Positions 45,914 to 56,387 of a DNA stretch of 64,000 bases are shown here, piece after piece. The notes beneath the pieces are model-generated. The model saw nothing but the letters and a program-made list of their open reading frames with translations, made no database searches and had not been told where the DNA came from. The position numbers were made by a program, and so were the translations under genes. Location: the NCBI RefSeq assembly GCF_900636365.1, contig NZ_LR134266.1, forward strand, positions 1,067,501 through 1,131,500. The letters run 5' to 3'. The DNA is from Streptococcus viridans. Its GTDB lineage: Bacteria > Bacillota > Bacilli > Lactobacillales > Streptococcaceae. Each line of letters starts with the position of its first letter. The stretch's first letter is position 1.

Positions 45914-46576
45914 ATGAAACGATCTTTGATTCGTTGGACTGCAGCCTCTCTTGTGGCTGCATCACTTGGACTTGCTTTGGGAGGGTGTGGCTCAAAAGAT
46001 AAAACAACTTCCTCATCCGAAAAAGCTTCTAGCTCGAAAGTTGAGAAAAAACCAAAAGCCAGCTTGAATAAAAAAGCTACAGTTTCTTCTTCTCAAGCAA
46101 AAGAAAATACTACTCCTTCAAGTCAGGCAAGTAACCCATCAGCTTCAACTGAACCGAACAAGGCAGAAGATACATCTTCAACTGATCAAGCAGTTGTTCC
46201 TGCAGATCTTGTCGGCACATGGGTAGGATCTAGCCCTCAGGCGGATAGCATCAAAATGACTATTGAAGCCAATGGTGATATTACAACTGTCGTTAGCTTT
46301 AAAAATGATAGTGAACCAACCCGCACAGCCACCTATACTGCAAGAGCTATTCAAGCATCTGGCAATGTCTATTACTGGGAGTCAGAAGGTCTTAACGGCG
46401 CAGATGCACTACTTCCTGGTATTACTGGATTAGGAGTAGCAAATTTCCGCTTCAAACCAGGATTTATCCTTGAGGAAGGTCATTATACTCCGATAGCCTT
46501 CACAACAGATATCAATACAGATTTTGACTATAGCAATTACAGAGATTTCCACTTCTCATTGACCAAAGAGCAATAA
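45914..46576 (+). CDS. lipoprotein with Ser/Lys-rich linker
   Basis: 220 residues. The signal peptide has lipobox LGGC (Cys near residue 25). Residues about 28-90 are Ser/Thr/Lys/Ala-rich. The C-terminal domain (about 95-220) starts LVGTWVGSSPQADSIKMTIE and contains TARAIQASGNVYYW and a FRFKPGFILEEGHYTP stretch, which looks like a small β-barrel. GAGGTG precedes the ATG. Function is unknown. It has a strong promoter and its own terminator. Confidence 0.8.
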   Translation: MKRSLIRWTAASLVAASLGLALGGCGSKDKTTSSSEKASSSKVEKKPKASLNKKATVSSSQAKENTTPSSQASNPSASTEPNKAEDTSSTDQAVVPADLVGTWVGSSPQADSIKMTIEANGDITTVVSFKNDSEPTRTATYTARAIQASGNVYYWESEGLNGADALLPGITGLGVANFRFKPGFILEEGHYTPIAFTTDINTDFDYSNYRDFHFSLTKEQ

Positions 46577-46602
46577 GGACAGGAAATTCTCCAATAAAAA
46601 AA

Positions 46603-46626
46603 AGAATGTTGACCCCTCAACATTCT
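46603..46626. terminator. bidirectional terminator
   Basis: Perfect AGAATGTTGA and TCAACATTCT arms around CCCC, with A- and T-runs outside. Confidence 0.9.
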
Positions 46627-46670
46627 TTTTTTGTGTTTTATTCACTTTCACAAATTAATTGTGTTAACCC

Positions 46671-47330
46671 CTACTTCTTGGTCAAGGTCCAACTCTTGGC
46701 CACAAGCTCGAAAAGATAATTATCCTCTACTCGTTCATCCAAGGGAATACTGATCCAGTATTTCTTGTTCATATGGTAGGCCGGATAGAAAGGAGGCTCT
46801 TCTAAGAGTTGGCTGACATGGTCCAGTTTAAGATTTAAGACCTCAATCTTCCCTTCTTGTTTCGCATCAAGCTTGGACCAGTCAATCTTCATAAAAACGC
46901 CAAACCATTTGAGATCCTTTTGATGACGAAAGACGCCCGAGTCCGGTGAGCGGTCCCAGAGATATTCGAGGGGACGATCATACTGCTGACTGATCCAATT
47001 CACCAAGCGCTTGGTCTGTGGATACATAAAATCTTTGACAGCAAAACAAGACTTTCTTATATCTTCTAAGGCCTGCTGACAGGCTTCTCTGACTTGACCC
47101 ACATATTGACCCACCATCTGGTCCATATGGAGCTGCATATAGTCGTCACCTGTTTCTTGATCCACTAACCAAAAATTCACTTCCTTACCTTGAACAGTCA
47201 CATAGAGCTTGAAGTCTCCATCGAGGATTAGTTGCTCATAGTGATAGGTCTCTCCCTGCTCTGAAAACCCATAAGCCAGGGCTTTTTCTTTATCTATACT
47301 ATATTTCTCAAAATAATCCGGTAAAAACAC
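46671..47330 (-). CDS. MmcQ/YjbR-family protein
   Basis: 219 residues from GTG at 47330, with AAGGAG 7 nt upstream. The frame to 47360 has no such site. The N-terminal part (FEKYSIDKEKALAYGF) precedes a YjbR-type domain, with a DMPxxYxxxxxxWxSI-like ending here reading PFYPAYHMNKKYWISIPLD near residue 180. YjbR folds resemble CyaY and have a DNA-binding surface. The precise role is unknown. It lies 31 bp past the cutC-side terminator. Confidence 0.82.
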   Translation of the reverse strand: MFLPDYFEKYSIDKEKALAYGFSEQGETYHYEQLILDGDFKLYVTVQGKEVNFWLVDQETGDDYMQLHMDQMVGQYVGQVREACQQALEDIRKSCFAVKDFMYPQTKRLVNWISQQYDRPLEYLWDRSPDSGVFRHQKDLKWFGVFMKIDWSKLDAKQEGKIEVLNLKLDHVSQLLEEPPFYPAYHMNKKYWISIPLDERVEDNYLFELVAKSWTLTKK

Positions 47331-47373
47331 TGGTCTACTCCTTCTTCTCCAGTATACCAAAAAGAAGCAAAAA

Positions 47374-47400
47374 ATGAGTTGAGAATGGTCCTCAACTCAT
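47374..47400 (-). terminator. terminator after cutC
   Basis: ATGAGTTGAG and CTCAACTCAT arms, then TTTTTTG on the minus strand. Confidence 0.85.
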
Positions 47401-47406
47401 ATAGAT

Positions 47407-48042
47407 TTAAAAGACAACGCGGGTCCCATGGACCTGATCCACTCCAGGAACGTCAAGGAAAAGCTGACGATTCTCCAAGGAAACACCGCCACCTGCCAAG
47501 ATTTCTACCTGGCCATCCGCTAACTTAGCATACTCTTCGTAGCGTTCCAACCGTTGTTCTAAGTCTGTTTCTGGACTGCCGGCTCTTGTTAATAGTCGGG
47601 TCACACCCTCCTTTTTCATCCACTCGATTGTCGACGCTTGATCTTCTAGAGGAATCTGGTCAAATGCCATATGCATGGTCAATTCAAACCCTTGGCTAGC
47701 TAGGATGAAACGAAGCATGGCGTCTTTATCCAGCTGATTGTCAGCAGTCAAGACACCTACCGCCAAGCCATCAACACCCAAATCACGAGCAACTTTCCAA
47801 TCTTCTAACATGATGTCTAGCTCTTGATCAGAGTATACAAAATCTCCACCTCGTGGACGAATCATGACGATAACCTTGGCCTGATACTCTTTAGCAAGCC
47901 TCACAGCCTCTTTGATCACAGCATAGCTAGGAGTCGTACCTCCTACCGCTAAGTTATCACATAGTTCTACTCGTCGCGCTCCTGCTTGAAAAGCTTTTTC
48001 TAAAAGAGTTATGTTTTCTGCACAAAATTCATATAGTGGCAT
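47407..48042 (-). CDS. cutC: CutC-family protein (copper homeostasis)
   Basis: 211 residues, the usual CutC TIM-barrel length. Family landmarks are YEFCAENITLLEKAFQAGARRVELCDNLAVGGTTPSYAVI at the start (several shorter motifs), IMIRPRGGDFVYSDQEL near residue 62 and LTRAGSPETD near 140. EILAGGGVSLEN near 175 is also present. A role in copper tolerance was proposed in E. coli, and direct copper binding is debated. AGGGAG precedes the ATG. It appears monocistronic. Confidence 0.92.
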   Translation of the reverse strand: MPLYEFCAENITLLEKAFQAGARRVELCDNLAVGGTTPSYAVIKEAVRLAKEYQAKVIVMIRPRGGDFVYSDQELDIMLEDWKVARDLGVDGLAVGVLTADNQLDKDAMLRFILASQGFELTMHMAFDQIPLEDQASTIEWMKKEGVTRLLTRAGSPETDLEQRLERYEEYAKLADGQVEILAGGGVSLENRQLFLDVPGVDQVHGTRVVF

Positions 48043-48151
48043 TTTAAATCTCCCTGTTTCTGAAATCGTTTTCTCGTTCTACCTTACTCTTTTTTCTGGG
48101 CTTTGTCAAACAGAAAAACCACCGGCCTCATCAGTAACCAATGGTTGATGC

Positions 48152-48754
48152 TTAATAGGAAATGGGAATGATAATTTGCAATACCATGTTCCCTTTTTCG
48201 ACCTTCGCAGAATGGATTTGATAGCCACTTGTCGGTAAGGTCAATTGGATTTGATTGCCTGTCATGGTAGCTCCGGTTCCCTCTTGGTTAACTTTTTCAG
48301 CAATTTTCGAAGCGACCAAGGCACGTGGAATTGGGAGATGGCCAAGACGGGCCCGTTCTAGGTTTAAGGTCAATTGTTGATCCGTCACACTCGCTGAAAA
48401 GTCCATGCTCACCATGGTTTCCACCGGTCCTAGTTCAATCGGCACCTGAACATTGATATAGTCTCCATTCATAGAGACAGCTGTATTGAGGAGTGTTTCA
48501 TCCGAAACCTCTCCAAGCATTCCTTTAATGACTTGGCGCAATTGAGGAGAATTCAGCTGAAGCTCTGTTTGCAGGCCAGATGTTGTTAAGTCTGCTGTAG
48601 AAAGACCTTCTTGGGCTAGATCTACCAGCGAAGTATTCACTGTCACATTTTTAAATTGTTCTTGAGTCGAAACTTTTGCCGGTATCAAGAAAATTGCTAA
48701 GACAATCACTAGGAGGAAGGTCAGTCCGATGATCCGTTTGATCCATTTCCACAT
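48152..48754 (-). CDS. YpmS-family membrane-anchored protein
   Basis: 200 residues from ATG at 48754, with GAGGTG upstream. One N-terminal helix (IIGLTFLLVIVLAIFLIPA) is followed by an extracellular domain of about 170 residues. Strand-rich motifs include DYINVQVPIELGPVETMVSMDFSAS and LGHLPIPRALVASKIAEKVN, matching DUF2140/YpmS. Members are widespread in Firmicutes with unknown function, probably lipid- or wall-associated. Confidence 0.85.
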   Translation of the reverse strand: MWKWIKRIIGLTFLLVIVLAIFLIPAKVSTQEQFKNVTVNTSLVDLAQEGLSTADLTTSGLQTELQLNSPQLRQVIKGMLGEVSDETLLNTAVSMNGDYINVQVPIELGPVETMVSMDFSASVTDQQLTLNLERARLGHLPIPRALVASKIAEKVNQEGTGATMTGNQIQLTLPTSGYQIHSAKVEKGNMVLQIIIPISY

Positions 48755-48895
48755 ATGGTCACCTCTTTTCGTTTTAATGGATGGAAGAGAGTTCATCTCT
48801 ATCACTATTGATCTATTCTTTTTCAAAATATGACTTCTATTCTACCCTAATTTTTCAAAAAAAGCGAACGAGAGGAATAAGGTGCACATAAGAAA

Positions 48896-48921
48896 AGAGG
48901 CTGGACAAAGTCCCAACCTCT
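48896..48921 (-). terminator. terminator after the acetoin reductase gene
   Basis: AGAGGTTGGGAC and GTCCAGCCTCT arms, then TTTTC on the minus strand. It resembles the left hairpin of the six-copy repeat but without the rest of it. Confidence 0.75.
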
Positions 48922-48930
48922 GGTTTTATC

Positions 48931-49695
48931 TTAATGGAATTGCATCCCACCATCCACGATGATGGTTTGTCCTGTGATGTAGTTTGAATCAGGACCTGCA
49001 AGGAAGCTAACCGCTGCTGCTACATCTTCAGGTTCTGACAAACGTTTGAGGGTTATATCTTTAGCAAAAGTTTGCATACCCCATTCGTCATCTTTACCAG
49101 CGTTCTTACCAACTTCATGAGCGATGTCAAACATCATTGGAGTCTTAACGATACCAGGTGCATACGCATTGACAGTGATGCCTGAATCTGCCAAGTCACG
49201 TGCCAATGTTTGCGTAATTCCACGAACAGCGAATTTAGTACCACCATAGACAGTCAAGTTAGGGTTACCAACGACACCAGCCTGTGAGGTGGCATTGATG
49301 ATTTTTCCTCCATGGCCAAGCGCTTTGAATTGGGCTTGAGCAGCTTGAGCACCCCAAATCACACCACCAACGTTGATGGCAAAAGTGCGCTCAAATTGTT
49401 CTTCTGTAATCGTATCAAGTGGTGTAGTTGGTGCAACACCAGCGTTGTTAACGACGACGTTTAAGTCTCCGAAATGATCCACAACTTTTTGGAAAGCTGC
49501 AGCCACTTCTGCTTGTTTGGAGACATCCGCAACGACCGCAAAAGCATTTTCAGCTGACAATTCAGCCACTGCTTTTTCCGCTGTTTCAGCGTTGTAATCC
49601 AATACTCCGACCTTGAAGCCATCTTGTACCAATCGTTTCGCAATCGCAAAACCGATTCCTTGACCTGCACCTGTGACAATAGCTACTTTAGACAT
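48931..49695 (-). CDS. butA: (S)-acetoin-forming diacetyl reductase / 2,3-butanediol dehydrogenase (SDR)
   Basis: 254 residues from ATG at 49695, with AAGGAGG upstream. Rossmann motif [15 protein letters not shown] at residues 8-22, [12 protein letters not shown] near 85, catalytic Ser/Tyr/Lys in NATSQAG (about 139) and [10 protein letters not shown] (about 152) and [13 protein letters not shown] at the C-terminus. The enzyme uses NADH to reduce diacetyl to acetoin, and possibly acetoin to butanediol, as a redox outlet. It is monocistronic. Confidence 0.9.
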   Translation of the reverse strand: MSKVAIVTGAGQGIGFAIAKRLVQDGFKVGVLDYNAETAEKAVAELSAENAFAVVADVSKQAEVAAAFQKVVDHFGDLNVVVNNAGVAPTTPLDTITEEQFERTFAINVGGVIWGAQAAQAQFKALGHGGKIINATSQAGVVGNPNLTVYGGTKFAVRGITQTLARDLADSGITVNAYAPGIVKTPMMFDIAHEVGKNAGKDDEWGMQTFAKDITLKRLSEPEDVAAAVSFLAGPDSNYITGQTIIVDGGMQFH

Positions 49696-49941
49696 ATGAT
49701 TCCTCCTTGGTATCCCTGATACCAGCAAATGTTCATAGAAGAACAGCAAAGGTTGACAGTCAGTTTTGGGTGAATCTATCATAAGTTCCTTCCAAAACTA
49801 TGCTAATAGTATACTCCTTTGTGAAATAAGTGTCAAACTCTGGCCTCTTATTATCTAAAATAATTTACAATCTATGGTATTTTTATTTAGTAATAGGTTA
49901 ACTGATCTAAATAATTTTAAAAGGAGAATCTAATTTTAACA

Positions 49942-49988
49942 AAAACAGCTGTTTTGCTATTGTTTTAGGGATTATTTCATGCTACACT
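49942..49988 (+). promoter_or_regulatory. promoter and 14-bp palindrome upstream of the 35-residue peptide gene
   Basis: AAAACAGCTGTTTT (49942-49955) is a perfect palindrome ending 4 nt before TTGTTT (49960-49965). A 17-nt spacer and TACACT (49983-49988) follow, with an extended TGC. The rest of the 49696-50024 gap is AT-rich and unassigned. Confidence 0.65.
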
Positions 49989-50024
49989 AATCCTAAGAGA
50001 TTCAAACAATAAGGAGATCAATCA

Positions 50025-50132
50025 ATGAAAGAATTCATGGATAAATTGAATAACCTACCTAAGCCGGTTCAATACATTATTGCCATCATTATTTTCTTTA
50101 TCGCTTTTTACATTTCTTATAGCTTGTTTTAA
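50025..50132 (+). CDS. 35-residue single-pass membrane peptide
   Basis: A complete short frame, ATG at 50025 to TAA at 50130, with AAGGAG 8 nt upstream. The product has a charged N-terminus (MKEFMDKLNNLPKPVQ) and one hydrophobic segment (YIIAIIIFFIAFYISYSLF) running to the end. A clear promoter and palindrome precede it, and repeat copy E follows 41 nt later. It could be a regulator of a membrane protein or a toxin-like peptide. No family is recognised. Confidence 0.7.
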   Translation: MKEFMDKLNNLPKPVQYIIAIIIFFIAFYISYSLF

Positions 50133-50173
50133 GTTAGAACGTACAAAGCACTCTTTAGCTGATACAGTATTTT

Positions 50174-50352
50174 AAAAGAGGCTGGGACAAAAGTCCTAGC
50201 CTCTCAATTGTCTTTGGATTATCGAGCAAGACGCAGTGGTTGAGTGGGCTCTACTACGCTGATTTTATCAGCTTTTACAGCCCTACTCAACTGTGCGGAG
50301 GTGGGACGACGGAATCGAATTCTAACGAATTACCGATTTCTGTCCCACTCTC
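50174..50352 (+). repeat. three-hairpin intergenic repeat, copy E
   Basis: Lies between the 35-residue peptide gene and glpF, ending 9 nt from the glpF stop, and serves both as terminator by position. Confidence 0.9.
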
Positions 50353-50361
50353 TTTCTTTTT

Positions 50362-51063
50362 TTAAAACATTTTAAAGACTGCTACTGCAAGTACTGCACC
50401 GATGATTGGACCAACTACTGGAATCCAAGCGTAACCCCAGTCACCATCTCCTTTGTTAGGAATAGGAAGGAGGCTGTGCATGATACGAGGACCTAAGTCA
50501 CGAGCTGGGTTGAGAGCGTAGCCTGTAGTTCCACCGAGAGACAAACCAATCCCTACAATCAAGGTACCAACGGCAAAAGTACCAAGTCCTGCTTGAAGGT
50601 CATAAAGACCAAGTGCAAAGATAGTCAGTAGCAAGACAAAGGTTCCAAGGATTTCACTGATGAGGTTTGAAGTAGTATCCTTAATTGCTGGACCTGTACT
50701 AAAGGTTGCAAGGATATTTCCAGGATTTTCTTCTGCTAGGTAATGCGGTTTGAACTGTAACCAGACAAGGACTTGCCCTACCATGGCTCCAGCGAATTGA
50801 GCGATGATATAAGGAATCACAGATGCCCAAGCTAGTCCACCATTAAGAGCAACCCCAATTGTCACCGCTGGATTCAAATGAGCCGGACTTAACTTGCCAG
50901 AGATAAAGGCTGCCACTGCAACTGCAATCCCCCAACCAAGGGTAATGACGATCCAACCTGAGTTATGGCTCTTCGTTTTCGGAAGAACCACTCCTGCTAC
51001 AACCCCATTTCCCAAAAGAATCAGGATTAAGGTCCCTAAAAATTCACCAAATAATTCTTTCAT
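50362..51063 (-). CDS. glpF: glycerol uptake facilitator (aquaglyceroporin)
   Basis: 233 residues with six helices and two half-helices. NPA boxes are AHLNPAVTIG near residue 65 and ALNPARDLGPR near 190. The Asp after the second NPA (NPARD) is the glycerol-facilitator signature. It passes glycerol through the membrane for GlpK. It is the last gene of glpK-glpO-glpF, behind a hairpin at 51086-51123 that may modulate its level. Confidence 0.95.
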   Translation of the reverse strand: MKELFGEFLGTLILILLGNGVVAGVVLPKTKSHNSGWIVITLGWGIAVAVAAFISGKLSPAHLNPAVTIGVALNGGLAWASVIPYIIAQFAGAMVGQVLVWLQFKPHYLAEENPGNILATFSTGPAIKDTTSNLISEILGTFVLLLTIFALGLYDLQAGLGTFAVGTLIVGIGLSLGGTTGYALNPARDLGPRIMHSLLPIPNKGDGDWGYAWIPVVGPIIGAVLAVAVFKMF

Positions 51064-51085
51064 ATGATTTAATTCTCCATTATAA

Positions 51086-51123
51086 AGAGGGGAAGGTTAG
51101 ACAGTCTTCTTTCCAACCCCTCT
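51086..51123 (-). promoter_or_regulatory. hairpin between glpO and glpF
   Basis: AGAGGGG and CCCCTCT arms with a TTGGAA.../...TTCC-rich inner part. No strong T-tract follows (TTATAATGG), so it looks more like an RNA-processing or stabilising stem than a full terminator. Confidence 0.45.
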
Positions 51124-51133
51124 TTTGTTTTTC

Positions 51134-52960
51134 TTAGTTTTTTAATGCTGCCAAGTCATTGTTTTCTAAAGCGACTTGCAAGTCTTGGCGGTAGCCAGCT
51201 TTTTCTTCTTCTGACCATTCATAGAAGCGTCCCATTTCATCCAAAACAGGTTCGACAATTGCATCTAAGCTATCCCGCATGAAGAGCATGTGGTTCGTCC
51301 GACGAAGAAGGAAGTCAACTGGGCTAAGTGCCAATTCATTGCGCATTGCATAGTGAAGTGATAAGGTATCTGCTAGGCTCAATCCAGGTGCTTGTTCCAC
51401 GCTATGAGCAAGGGCGAAGACCTTAGGTGCATTAGAACCGTATAGGTTAGCTAGGTAGTGAGCTTCCTTGCTATCCAAGCCACGAGATACGCCAAGTTGA
51501 GCAAAGGCTTCGATTTCAGAATCCACGTTGGTTGGGTTAATTTCTCCACCTGATACTGGATAGGTCTTAGAGTTGATCAATTTGAACTGACGGTCAAATT
51601 CTTCCTTGAGAATGGTCAAGACACGCTCCATCGCTCCTTCAGCCATCTTGCGGTAGTCTGTAATCTTCCCACCAGCCAGGGTCAAAAGACCATTGTCATC
51701 GCGGTCTAAGCTTGATCCACGAGAAACAGCAGATGGATCCAAATGTTTTTCAGAAGTGCTGCCTTCCAAGTGGCTGATTGCTGATTCAACATCTTCACGC
51801 GATTTTTCTTTAGAAAGATAGCCTTCAACTGTTGCAATCAAAGCATTAAAGCTTTCATCACTGATAGTGCCGTTGTTTCCACCATTGTAGTCAGAAGCAC
51901 TGTTTCCTGAGATCAACGGACGAAGACCAGCCCAGCTACTTTCGATATCATCGATGGTGATGTGAGCTTCTGGGAAGCGGTTATTCACGATTCCTAACAA
52001 GTAGTCGACATCTTCTTGAGTTACTGTTGGATGCTCTAAGTCGCCAGTGTAGTCCGTGTCAGTCGTTCCGAAGTAAGTTTTGTTTTCACGTGGCAAGACG
52101 AAGACCATCCGACCATCTCCAAGACCAGTATCAAAGTAGACTGGTTGAGAAACTTTGATCTTGCTTGAATCTACGACCAAGTGAACACCCTTGGTTGGAC
52201 GCATTTGTGAATGCTGCTCTCCATCGTTTGAGAGGTTACGCACTTTATCGCTCCAAGGACCAGTTGTATTAATCACCAAACGAGCCTTGATTTCAAAGAC
52301 TTCATCAGTCAAGAGATCACGCGCCACTACACCTGTGATCTTGCCAGATTCATCAAAGAGGAATCCTTCAGCTTTTACGTGGTTAGCAATGAGGGCCCCA
52401 TCTTGGTTGGCACGTTTGATATTTTCAATCACCAAACGAGCATCGTTGTTACGGAAGTCTAGGTAGACCCCACCTCCGACTAGACCTTCTTGTTTCAACT
52501 CAGGCTCACGAGCCAACACTTCTTCTTTGGTCAAGACCTTGTTGGCAGCTGGAGTATTGCTGACACCTGCCAAGAGGTCATAGAGGTCCATGGCTACCTT
52601 AAGACGGAAGAGGCTAAAAGTTGCCCCATCTTCATCATAGACTGGTAAGAGCATTGGGTCTGGTTTTGGAATATGAGGAGCAATTTGTTGCACTACTGCA
52701 CGTTCTGATACCGTATCTGATACCACTTCTACGTCAAATTGTTTGAGGTAACGAAGTCCACCGTGGACCAATTTTGTTGAACGGCTTGATGTCCCTTCCG
52801 CAAAGTCCTGCATTTCAATCAAACCTGTTTCAAGACCACTTGCTGCTGCCTGCAAGGCTACCCCAGCACCTGTGATCCCTCCCCCGATAATCAAAAGATC
52901 CAGGGTGCGTTCTTGCATTTTCTTAATCGATAATTCACGAGTTTTCTTTGAAAATTCCAT
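51134..52960 (-). CDS. glpO: α-glycerophosphate oxidase (type 1 glycerol-3-phosphate oxidase)
   Basis: 608 residues. FAD-binding GGGITGAGVALQAA is near residue 26, and HGGLRYLKQFDVEVVSD near 66 is the family signature. The roughly 50-residue Ser/Glu-rich insert near 390-430 distinguishes the lactic-acid-bacterial oxidase from dehydrogenases. It oxidises glycerol-3-phosphate to dihydroxyacetone phosphate with O2, producing H2O2, at the membrane. It lies 33 nt after glpK. Confidence 0.95.
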   Translation of the reverse strand: MEFSKKTRELSIKKMQERTLDLLIIGGGITGAGVALQAAASGLETGLIEMQDFAEGTSSRSTKLVHGGLRYLKQFDVEVVSDTVSERAVVQQIAPHIPKPDPMLLPVYDEDGATFSLFRLKVAMDLYDLLAGVSNTPAANKVLTKEEVLAREPELKQEGLVGGGVYLDFRNNDARLVIENIKRANQDGALIANHVKAEGFLFDESGKITGVVARDLLTDEVFEIKARLVINTTGPWSDKVRNLSNDGEQHSQMRPTKGVHLVVDSSKIKVSQPVYFDTGLGDGRMVFVLPRENKTYFGTTDTDYTGDLEHPTVTQEDVDYLLGIVNNRFPEAHITIDDIESSWAGLRPLISGNSASDYNGGNNGTISDESFNALIATVEGYLSKEKSREDVESAISHLEGSTSEKHLDPSAVSRGSSLDRDDNGLLTLAGGKITDYRKMAEGAMERVLTILKEEFDRQFKLINSKTYPVSGGEINPTNVDSEIEAFAQLGVSRGLDSKEAHYLANLYGSNAPKVFALAHSVEQAPGLSLADTLSLHYAMRNELALSPVDFLLRRTNHMLFMRDSLDAIVEPVLDEMGRFYEWSEEEKAGYRQDLQVALENNDLAALKN

Positions 52961-52993
52961 AATTCTTCACTTTCTATCCTACTGAAGTCTTGA

Positions 52994-54631
<1,638 letters not shown>

Positions 54632-54705
54632 TCAGAACCCTTGTTTCATAAGGATTTTTAAGACTTAGAAAAAATGAAATTTTTAGAAAAATCTAATAAA
54701 AAAGC

Positions 54706-54742
54706 TAGGAGGAACAATTCGTTTTGAATTTGTTCTGCCTAA
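54706..54742 (-). terminator. terminator after the Mga-like gene
   Basis: TAGGCAGAACAAATTC and GAATTGTTCCTCCTA arms (imperfect) around AAAAC, then TTTTTTA on the minus strand. Confidence 0.7.
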
Positions 54743-54812
54743 CCTCAAATTTTTTATTACTTCTAACTCAGCTCAATAATATCGTAAAAGTCTCATCAAG
54801 CATTGAATAGCT

Positions 54813-56252
54813 TTATTGACCTTCTTCTTGGTAGATCATCTGGCGAATATTGGCTAGATCGATCATATCTAAATCATATTTTAAATAATAGACAGGAATC
54901 CGCTGGGTAAGGCTAATCGGATTGTTGGTCACGATCAAATCGTAATCTGAAGCTGGATCAAAAGCTTCAATGGTAATAAAACGATTGTACTCTAGGTAGC
55001 GCTTGAGGACTTCTGTCATCCGTGTATAGCCTAAATAGCCCACTGTTAAGTCTAAGCCGATCTTAATTTGTCTCCCACTATTTTCTGCGATATAATCCAT
55101 TAACTGGAGCCACTCCCACTTGATTTTTTTATCCAGAGCTGTCCCTTGGCAAAAGATCGAAAGTTTGCTGAAGATAGTGTCTGCTACTTCTCTATAATCA
55201 TGACTACTAAAGACATAAGGATTGTGGGTTTCAAGTTGGTACTTATACTTGTCTTGAAGAAGGTAGCCTGTAAAAAGATAAACCTGCCCACAAATTTGGC
55301 TCAATTCATAGGTCACAGGGCCTTCGATATAATCCCCTAATAACTTCTGCGTTTTCATCTCTTGAATGAGTTGCGTTGTCAAATTACCAATCTCTCCCCC
55401 AAAGCCTAAGATGTACTCCATAGTATGAAGCGGAAGGATCCGATGGGTAACAAGGAAAGCAAAGAGGACCAACATCTCTCCATCATCATGACTAAGGGCA
55501 ATGTGTTTCCCAGAAAAGAGCTGGTTTACCCGACGAAATAAGCGTTGGTAAAAAATGTTGTCCGTATAGCCCTTCATCTTCTGTTCAATTTCTTGAAACT
55601 GACAGGCATTGATCTTAAGTCGTTGCTGGGTAATGTGGGACCAGAGAACAAAATCCAAGCGTTGGCCTTGAGACAACTGGGCACCACAGAGCTCTTCTAA
55701 GGTTTCAATTTCGGTTTGTCTTTCTTTCTTGGCAAGTTCATGTTTCCAGTCTGAACTAGCCCAAACTTTTCGTAGCAAGCCAAAATAAAAATAACGAATT
55801 TTATGTTCAGGTCCTTTCAAGCGCCCATTTTGAATTGAAAATGAAAACTCAGTTAATAATTTATTCAAGCCCGAAATATGACGCCCTAATGTCGCTTCAC
55901 TAATCAAGAGCTCCTGAGCTAATTGTTGAGCTTGAAATTGGCCATGATAAAGTAAATAGATCAATAATTGGTACTTGATGGCATTGTCCAAAAAAGCCCG
56001 CCGAATGTCCCGCCCCTTGGTATCCGAACCCACAAGAAGGCGAAGATTTTCATCTTCTAGTTCAATGGAAAGGGCCAGCTGATTCTCTTGGGCCTTGTCA
56101 TTAATCAGTGCAAGATATTTGTTCAAGGTTGCTTTGGAAAATTCCGTCACAGCCATCACTTCTGACAGACTACTTGGGGAATGCTGTTGCAGATGTGACA
56201 AGATTAAAAACTGTCCACCCTCACTTTTTTCCATTAAATCAGCTAAATGCAT
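54813..56252 (-). CDS. Mga-family helix-turn-helix regulator
   Basis: 479 residues. N-terminal Mga-type HTH domains occupy about 10-130 (LSEVMAVTEFSKATLNKYL and QQLAQELLISEATLGRHISGLNKLL). A long central region resembles PRD/Mga domains, and the C-terminal part (YDLIVTNNPIS) resembles an EIIB-like fold. The position directly upstream of glpK, same strand, makes it a likely regulator of the glycerol genes. The separate terminator and promoter mean independent expression. Confidence 0.87.
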   Translation of the reverse strand: MHLADLMEKSEGGQFLILSHLQQHSPSSLSEVMAVTEFSKATLNKYLALINDKAQENQLALSIELEDENLRLLVGSDTKGRDIRRAFLDNAIKYQLLIYLLYHGQFQAQQLAQELLISEATLGRHISGLNKLLTEFSFSIQNGRLKGPEHKIRYFYFGLLRKVWASSDWKHELAKKERQTEIETLEELCGAQLSQGQRLDFVLWSHITQQRLKINACQFQEIEQKMKGYTDNIFYQRLFRRVNQLFSGKHIALSHDDGEMLVLFAFLVTHRILPLHTMEYILGFGGEIGNLTTQLIQEMKTQKLLGDYIEGPVTYELSQICGQVYLFTGYLLQDKYKYQLETHNPYVFSSHDYREVADTIFSKLSIFCQGTALDKKIKWEWLQLMDYIAENSGRQIKIGLDLTVGYLGYTRMTEVLKRYLEYNRFITIEAFDPASDYDLIVTNNPISLTQRIPVYYLKYDLDMIDLANIRQMIYQEEGQ

Positions 56253-56346
56253 TTTCAGAAAACCCTTCCATTATTCTATCTTTAGAGTACCATAATTTGC
56301 CCAAAAGAAAAAACAATCTGTTTCTATCCTCATTAGAATAAACAAA

Positions 56347-56364
56347 AAGAGCCCTAAGGCTCTT
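56347..56364. terminator. bidirectional terminator after the ankyrin-repeat gene
   Basis: AAGAGCC and GGCTCTT arms around a 4-nt loop, with T-runs on both outer sides. Confidence 0.85.
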
Positions 56365-56387
56365 TTAACTAGTAGTTCAAATGCTTA

